DNA of 64,000 nucleotides from Alphaproteobacteria bacterium (GTDB lineage Bacteria; Pseudomonadota; Alphaproteobacteria; Rhizobiales; CAJQND01): contig JAAEUE010000290.1 in assembly GCA_024227565.1 (NCBI GenBank), positions 1 through 64,000 of the forward strand, given 5' to 3'. This document shows, in pieces, positions 58,996 to 64,000 of this stretch. The notes beneath the pieces were generated by a model. It did not search any database, was not told the DNA's origin, and was given only the letters and a program-made list of their open reading frames with translations. Every line of letters starts with the position of its first letter. Position 1 is the stretch's first letter. A program made the translations under genes and the position numbers.

Positions 58996-60177
58996 ATGAA
59001 AATCGCCATTAACGGCTGCGGAATTGCCGGACCCACATTGGCATGGTGGTTGCACAAATATGGCCATGAACCAGTGATCTTCGACAAGGCACCTTCTCTA
59101 CGCAGAGGCGGTTATGTGATCGACTTCTGGGGTTCAGGATACAACATTGCCGAGAAGATGGGCCTGTTTCCGGCCCTCCTGGACGATGCCTATATTATGG
59201 AGCGTTTGCGCACGGTGACGGGCACAGGCCGTACAACATCCTCTCTACGGGTGCGCACGTTTCAAGAACTCACCAACAACCGCTATCTGAGTATCGCCCG
59301 CAGTGACCTGTCGCGGCACATCTTTGCTGAATGCGAAGATGTTGAAACGCGCTTTGCAGCATCGATAATCGGCATAGATGACCAGGGCTCGCAGGTGACG
59401 GCGCACCTGTCCGATGGCAAGAACGAGGCATTCGATTTTGTGGTTGGCGCCGATGGTTTGCACTCCCATATCAGGGCGCTCACTTTCGGACCGCAGGATC
59501 AGTTTGAGCGACATACAGGATTTTTCGTCGCCGCTTACATGCTGTCTGGCTATCGACCTCGGGACGAGCTCACATATGTGTCACACACCCAGCCGGGCCG
59601 GCAGATATCACGAATTGCGCTGCGCAATGACCAGACCCTCATATTGTTTGTCTTCTCCAACAAGTTCGTGCCTGAGGAACCTGAAAACGAAGGGCAAGAA
59701 AAGGCGCTGCTGCGATCTGTATATGGCGACATGAAATGGGAAGCCGCCGCAATCCTTGAACGCATGGATGAGGTGAACGACATCTATTTTGACCGGGTTA
59801 GCCAGATCAGGATGTCGGCCTGGACGAAAGGGCGTGTGGCTCTTGTCGGGGATGCGGCGGCGTGCCCTTCGCTTCTTGCGGGGGAGGGCACCGGCCTTGC
59901 CATAACCGAAGCCTATGTTCTGGCCGGCGAGCTCAACCGTGCGTCGGGCGACCTGCCCGCCGCGTTTGCCGGCTATCAAAACCGCTTGCAGGCGCATCTG
60001 GCCAAGAGGCAGGACATGGCCCTGAAGTTTGCCGGGTTCTTTGCGCCAAAATCCTGGGCCTCGCTCGTTGCAAGGGACCTTATGACCAACCTCGCGTCGC
60101 TTCCGGTCCTGGGCAAGATGCTGCTGGGATCAAGCGTGCTCACCCAGTTGGATCTGCCGCGCTACGAAGAAGATTAG
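58996..60177 (+). CDS. FAD-dependent aromatic-type monooxygenase
   Basis: A 393-residue single-component flavin monooxygenase of the PHBH/UbiH class. The FAD ADP-binding GCGIAGPTLAWWLHKYG is at the N-terminus, GADGLHSHIR (DG motif) near residue 150, and the second FAD motif GRVALVGDAAACPSLLAGEG near residue 285. Such enzymes hydroxylate aromatic rings or other activated carbons with NAD(P)H and oxygen. The ATG is preceded by GGAGCAAGACGG. Hydrophobic C-terminal residues (LPVLGKMLLGSSVLTQL) may pack on the barrel. With the isochorismatase-type amidase it suggests breakdown of an aromatic or heterocyclic amide; that is inference. Confidence 0.92.
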   Translation: MKIAINGCGIAGPTLAWWLHKYGHEPVIFDKAPSLRRGGYVIDFWGSGYNIAEKMGLFPALLDDAYIMERLRTVTGTGRTTSSLRVRTFQELTNNRYLSIARSDLSRHIFAECEDVETRFAASIIGIDDQGSQVTAHLSDGKNEAFDFVVGADGLHSHIRALTFGPQDQFERHTGFFVAAYMLSGYRPRDELTYVSHTQPGRQISRIALRNDQTLILFVFSNKFVPEEPENEGQEKALLRSVYGDMKWEAAAILERMDEVNDIYFDRVSQIRMSAWTKGRVALVGDAAACPSLLAGEGTGLAITEAYVLAGELNRASGDLPAAFAGYQNRLQAHLAKRQDMALKFAGFFAPKSWASLVARDLMTNLASLPVLGKMLLGSSVLTQLDLPRYEED

Positions 60178-60257
60178 GCAGTGCCAATGGGGGGTTGCAT
60201 GATCCCAAAAGTAAGGTCTTTAGTTGCCTCCTTGTGGGCAGTGGAGACGATGCGTCA

Positions 60258-60643
60258 ATGTCTATTGAACTGTGGATTGCTTTCGTGATTGCCAGCTCGG
60301 TGTTGCTGGCGGTTCCTGGACCAACGGTCATGTTGGTTGTGAGTTATGCCCTTGGCCGCGGCAAACAGACAGGATGGGCCACAGTGCCCGGCCTTACCCT
60401 GGGCGACTTCACCGCAATGACCGCCTCGCTATTGGGCGCCGGCGCCGTATTGGCAACTTCCGCCACCCTGTTCACCATCCTCAAGCTTGCCGGAGCGGGA
60501 TATCTTATCTGGCTGGGCATCGGTCTTTGGCGGGCAACCTGCGCGACCGGTTCCGGCGGCCGGAAACCTTGCGCAAAGTGAACCGTGCCGGGGCCGGGTT
60601 CCTTATTGGTGCCGACGTTCTGACAGCCGCCACACAGAGATGA
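60258..60643 (+). pseudogene. LysE/RhtB-family exporter with internal deletion and frame change
   Basis: The first frame (60258-60581) encodes the LysE N-terminus: MSIELWIAFVIASSVLLAVP, the GPTVMLVVSYALGRG helix and the third helix YLIWLGIGLWRA, then runs to a stop after an unrelated tail. In another frame the last 30 codons before 60643 read RRPETLRKVNRAGAGFLIG and ADVLTAA, which is the C-terminal end of a LysE protein. About 100 middle residues are missing and the two halves are out of frame, so the gene is dead. It is a different paralogue from the relic at 42918. Confidence 0.85.
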
Positions 60644-60693
60644 GACTGGCACCCGCCGGTGGGACGGATGCCAGAATACTCAATCAGAAGAAC

Positions 60694-60996
60694 CTACAGA
60701 ACTACATGCAGACAAGGCTTGGCCCGGGCGGTACACACCCAACGCTGACCGGCCTTTTCGCATTTGACCCTCTTGGCTTTAGCGTTCTGCCAAATCGACC
60801 ATGCCAAGCCTCTGTTGCCTCTCACTTTGATCGACCAGGATGCTTTGGATTGGGCCCTTGAGGCAAATTTGGTGGGGGCGTGAACTTTAACTTGGGTTGG
60901 AATATTTTTGCACTGTAGGGCCGAAGCTGACGTGGCAAGGACAGGCAAACACAAAGCCGCCGTAGCGGCCACTAGCGTGAGTTTAAGGGTTTTCAT
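60694..60996 (-). CDS. Small secreted protein, unknown
   Basis: A 100-residue protein with a signal peptide (about 1-26, TLVAATAALCLPVLATSASA) and a mature part of about 74 basic residues with cysteines in ALQCKNIP, RVKCEKAG and KPCLHVVL. Trp residues in SWSIKVRG, LAWSIW and QRWVCTAR give a pattern typical of small periplasmic proteins in alphaproteobacteria. It has its own upstream region (60997-61124) and is convergent with the LysE relic. I do not recognise a named family. Confidence 0.65.
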   Translation of the reverse strand: MKTLKLTLVAATAALCLPVLATSASALQCKNIPTQVKVHAPTKFASRAQSKASWSIKVRGNRGLAWSIWQNAKAKRVKCEKAGQRWVCTARAKPCLHVVL

Positions 60997-61124
60997 AGGT
61001 GCATTCTTTCATCTGATAGTGCACCCTCTCTAGGTTGTGAACGGGGTCTTTACTCAATTTGGTTTGAATGAAAAGTGAGTGATGTTTTCAGCTTAGGTTC
61101 AGATCAGAGCTTGGCCCGCACACG

Positions 61125-62651
61125 CTAGCTATCGCGGTCATCTGGCAAATAGGAGAAGGCCCAGTCATTGTAATTTTCTCCGCCGCGATACCAATTGGGA
61201 TCGTCGCCAGCGGGCGGCAGATGATCCCAGGCCGGCTTTGCGCCCTGAGCGTGGGCGCGGCGAACAAATAGCCGGCGTTTTTGACTCAGGCGAATGTCGG
61301 CGGCAAGGCTGTCGCTGTCCCATTTCTCTTCTGCTTCCCACCGAAACGCCGAAACGGTTTCTGCGTGTTCTGCTTCACTTGCGAGGTTGGTGAGCTCGTT
61401 CGGATCTGCGTCCAGATCGTAGAGTTGATCGGGATCGCCTTTGCTGGTGAGGAACTTGAACCGGCCGCGGCGGATCATGAAGATTGGAGCCAATATGCCC
61501 TCGCACAGAAGTTCCGCGTAGATCGTGCGTTCAGGGTCTGCTGTGCCGGCCTCCAAATATGCGGTCAGATCGCCCCCATCCAAAGTTTCCACCGCTCCGT
61601 CCCAAGCGCCATCGCTGCCCAGACTTGCGCAGGTGGGAAGAAGATCAAGCAGGGAAGCAAATTCACGCACCCGTCCCGATGTGAATCGGCCTGGCGCATG
61701 AATGATGAGCGGCACCCTTAAGGCCTGTTCAAAGAATGTCTTCTTTAGCCACAGGCCGCGTTCGCCCAGCATTTCCCCGTGGTCTGACGAGAAGATGATT
61801 ACAGTGTTGTCTGCGAGGCCCGATGCTTGCAGCGCCTCAAGCAGGGCGCCCACCTGGTCATCGATGTAGCTGACCGACCCATAGTAGGCCCGGCGCGCGC
61901 GCATCACGACGTCTTCAAGCACATCCGCATCGGCCAACCCGTGCTGTTTCAGAACGCGCAAGCTGTGCGGGTCAGCTTCACCCTCGCCCAACAAACCAAC
62001 ACGAGGCGGTGGTACGTCCAACCCGTCGTAGCGGTCCCAATGATCGCGCGTACACAAATAGGGATCATGTGGATGTGTGTAGGAAACATGCATGAACATC
62101 GGCCGCTCATCAGACGAGCGTGCCACATCATAGATCTCCCGCACCGCTCTATGGGTGACCTCGTGGTCATAATCGATCTGCACTGAACGTGCGCAAATGC
62201 CGGACCGGGTGAGCATGCGGATGTCGGTTGCGCCCTTGAAGCCTGTCGCCTCCCAGTCGGCGGTCCATTCAAAATCAGACGGGTAGAGATCGCTGGTCAG
62301 GCGTTTTTCAAAACCATGCAGCTGATCGGGTCCAACAAAATGCATCTTGCCCGAGAGGCACGTCTGATAGCCCAAGTCACGCATGTAATGAGCGTAGGTT
62401 GGGATTGAGGCCGGCATCTCGGCCGCATTGTCATAGGCGCCGATCTTGGATGCGAGAAGACCTGTGGCCATGGAGAAGCGCGAAGGTGCGCACAGAGGAA
62501 AATTGCAATAGGCGGTGTCGAACACTACGCCGGTTTCCGCCAGCCAGTCGATGTTGGGAGCTTGGCAGATTTTATCGCCATATGTCTTTAGGACATTGGC
62601 TGCCAATTGGTCCGTTTGGATGAACAAGATGTGGGGTTGGGTCTTGCTCAT
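61125..62651 (-). CDS. betC: Choline sulfatase BetC-like sulfatase
   Basis: A 508-residue type I sulfatase closely resembling choline sulfatase, which frees choline from choline-O-sulfate for use as a betaine precursor or nutrient. The formylglycine site is Cys 54 in CAPSRFSMATG. BetC-like stretches are YDNAAEMPASIPTYAHYMRD, LSGKMHFVGPDQLHGFE and RLTSDLYPSDF. Metal ligands are seen in DQL near the start and in SSDHGEMLGERGLW. The start is ATG 62651 or GTG 62663; the latter overlaps the MFS stop as GTGA. A formylglycine-generating enzyme would be needed and is not in the window. It forms an operon with the MFS gene. Confidence 0.9.
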   Translation of the reverse strand: MSKTQPHILFIQTDQLAANVLKTYGDKICQAPNIDWLAETGVVFDTAYCNFPLCAPSRFSMATGLLASKIGAYDNAAEMPASIPTYAHYMRDLGYQTCLSGKMHFVGPDQLHGFEKRLTSDLYPSDFEWTADWEATGFKGATDIRMLTRSGICARSVQIDYDHEVTHRAVREIYDVARSSDERPMFMHVSYTHPHDPYLCTRDHWDRYDGLDVPPPRVGLLGEGEADPHSLRVLKQHGLADADVLEDVVMRARRAYYGSVSYIDDQVGALLEALQASGLADNTVIIFSSDHGEMLGERGLWLKKTFFEQALRVPLIIHAPGRFTSGRVREFASLLDLLPTCASLGSDGAWDGAVETLDGGDLTAYLEAGTADPERTIYAELLCEGILAPIFMIRRGRFKFLTSKGDPDQLYDLDADPNELTNLASEAEHAETVSAFRWEAEEKWDSDSLAADIRLSQKRRLFVRRAHAQGAKPAWDHLPPAGDDPNWYRGGENYNDWAFSYLPDDRDS

Positions 62652-62659
62652 CTTCTGGT

Positions 62660-63949
62660 TCACTCCAAATGGGCGCTTTCGGTTAGGTTGGCCGGTGCGC
62701 GCAAGAACAATAGGCTCAAGATTGCCGCAGCCGCCGGGAAGATTGCCAGCGCTTGCAGCGTTGCCGTTGCATTGCCCACAAGATCATAGGCCAGCCCCAC
62801 AGGCAAGGGGCCGAGCGATGCACCGAACACACCGACCATCTGGCCAGTGCCTTGAATGCTGCCCAGATGTTTGCGGCCGAAATAGCGTGGCCAGATATAG
62901 CCGAACATGGTCATGCTGAGTGCATTGTTCAGACCAAACATCAGCGCATAGACAATGCCGGTGGCATAGGAGGTGACGAAGGTGATCCCCGCCAGGTTGA
63001 GCGCGGTGACTACAAGTGCGAGCGCGACCACGTAGCGTGTGCGCAACTTGTCGAACATGCGGCCTACCACAGGCATCATGCAGACCATGGTGAGGGCGGA
63101 AACGGTGAACAGGCTCGCAGCCTCCTCCTTGCTTAAGCCTTGATCAGTGACCACTTTGACCTGATAGAAGTGCAAGGTGGTGACCAGCATGGCGATGGCG
63201 AACCACACAAGGGCGAGAATGTAGAAGGTTGGGGTTCTGAGAGCCTCGCTCAGCGTGAGGCCGGAAATTTCCTCGGTGCCGTCGGCCTCATCGGTTGCTT
63301 TGGCCGGTGCCTCGCCATCTGGCCTCAGGCCAACATCCTCGGGCTTGTCGAACACCAGTAGCAGAAGGGGCGGCACCATGGTGATCCAGGTGATCAGCCC
63401 CATTGCGAACCATGCGTTGCGCCAGCCAATTTCGTTCACCAGATATTGGGACAGAGGCGGATGCACGGCCATGGAGGCCCCAAAGCCCAATGCCATCAAG
63501 CTCATGGCGAGGCCGCGGTTCAAGGTGAACCAATGGGACACCATGTTGGCGCAACCCATCATCAATGAACCTTGGCCAAAGAAACGCATGAACGCAAAGC
63601 CCACCGCCAACCAGAGAAAATTTGCCGCTGCGCCGAAAAAGAAACAGGCCGCACCCAGCGCCAGCACGATGAGCAACAGGCCCTTGCGCGGTCCCCAGCG
63701 GTCAATAAGCCGGCCCATTTGAGGCAACATGAACGCTGCCGCCAAAGTTGCCAGTCCATAGGCTGTCGCCATGGAGGCGCTGGAGATGCCCAGCTCGGTT
63801 CCGATGGGATCGAGAAAAACGCTGAATGTGTGGGACTGGCCGGGACCGCTGGAAAACACCCCAAAGCTGCCCACGAAAACAATAATCCAGCCATAGAAAA
63901 ACCGGCCACTACAGGCCTGCACAATAGATTGGCGCAATTGGCTCGTCAC
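62660..63949 (-). CDS. MFS transporter (monocarboxylate/oxalate-formate type)
   Basis: A 429-residue major facilitator with twelve predicted helices and a hydrophilic central loop (about 200-230, rich in Asp, Glu and Ala). The N-terminus has RFFYGWIIVFVGSFGVFSSG and PGQSHTFSVFLDPI, and RWGPRKGL forms the loop between helices 2 and 3; this is the pattern of the MCT/oxalate-formate subgroup. The start is GTG 63949 behind GGAGG. Its stop lies at the start of the choline-sulfatase gene, so it may import choline sulfate or export a product; substrate specificity is only inferred from that link. About 50 bases of upstream region are inside the window. Confidence 0.88.
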   Translation of the reverse strand: MTSQLRQSIVQACSGRFFYGWIIVFVGSFGVFSSGPGQSHTFSVFLDPIGTELGISSASMATAYGLATLAAAFMLPQMGRLIDRWGPRKGLLLIVLALGAACFFFGAAANFLWLAVGFAFMRFFGQGSLMMGCANMVSHWFTLNRGLAMSLMALGFGASMAVHPPLSQYLVNEIGWRNAWFAMGLITWITMVPPLLLLVFDKPEDVGLRPDGEAPAKATDEADGTEEISGLTLSEALRTPTFYILALVWFAIAMLVTTLHFYQVKVVTDQGLSKEEAASLFTVSALTMVCMMPVVGRMFDKLRTRYVVALALVVTALNLAGITFVTSYATGIVYALMFGLNNALSMTMFGYIWPRYFGRKHLGSIQGTGQMVGVFGASLGPLPVGLAYDLVGNATATLQALAIFPAAAAILSLLFLRAPANLTESAHLE

Positions 63950-64000
63950 TCCGGATCCTCCGGCCTTCTCAGTGTTTTACGTCGCGCAATCTACACTGGC

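Noticed and set aside
59862..60581. A 239-residue protein across the end of the flavin monooxygenase gene and the LysE relic
   Set aside because: Its first half is an out-of-frame shadow of the monooxygenase; only the part from 60258 resembles a protein family.
1..64000. CRISPR arrays, tRNA or rRNA genes, prophage or insertion sequences
   Set aside because: I looked through the intergenic regions on both strands and saw no spaced repeats, tRNA T-loop/acceptor pairs, transposases or integrases. A tRNAscan or Infernal run would settle it.

Overview
The window looks like a chromosomal segment of an alphaproteobacterium of the Hyphomicrobiales (Rhizobiales) type, possibly marine. The basis is gene content and order: ftsY-yciB, then ccmGDCBA, acnA, a DUF1223 gene and htpG, with DUF2794, YbbA/YbbP, thpR, rlmN, IalB-like, rsmB-htpX and SDHAF4-like (DUF1674) genes nearby. 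Base composition is moderately GC-rich and fairly even. I see no tRNA, rRNA, CRISPR array, phage or insertion sequence. The genus cannot be named from this sequence.

Bases 1-29000 are mostly core genome. They hold FtsY (entering from the left with a very long Pro-Glu tract), YciB, a NUDIX hydrolase, a MarR regulator, the overlapping cytochrome c maturation operon ccmABCDG, aconitase, HtpG behind a likely heat-shock promoter, a Bax-inhibitor-1 protein, a YbbP/YbbA-type exporter next to a TesA-like esterase, RNA-modifying enzymes (ThpR, RlmN, a SpoU methyltransferase, RsmB), a low-molecular-weight phosphatase with a probable one-base frameshift, HtpX, and an L,D-transpeptidase.

Bases 29000-35500 are accessory metabolism: a GNAT-DinB-aldolase run, a crotonyl-CoA carboxylase/reductase-like gene divergent from a GntR regulator, a methyltransferase and a homocysteine methyltransferase-like gene.

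Bases 35455-42809 (minus strand) form a tight seven-gene unit. It encodes ribokinase, nucleoside hydrolase, an Fe(II)/2-oxoglutarate oxygenase, and a BMP-type nucleoside ABC importer (binding protein, ATPase, two permeases). It reads as uptake and dismantling of nucleosides with an oxidative step. Bases 43458-53365 (plus strand) hold a BenE-like carrier, then a LivKHMGF-type importer running directly into a three-subunit molybdenum hydroxylase (CoxM/S/L type). This suggests import of a small, perhaps heterocyclic, compound followed by hydroxylation.

Bases 53388-64000 hold a HAD hydrolase, a thiamine-diphosphate enzyme with sulfoacetaldehyde acetyltransferase-like motifs beside a carboxymuconolactone-decarboxylase-like protein, a LysR regulator with a palindromic operator, an isochorismatase, a flavin monooxygenase, and a choline sulfatase coupled to an MFS transporter. 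Several genes in the second half are decayed: two different LysE remnants and a luciferase-like monooxygenase that has lost most of its middle.
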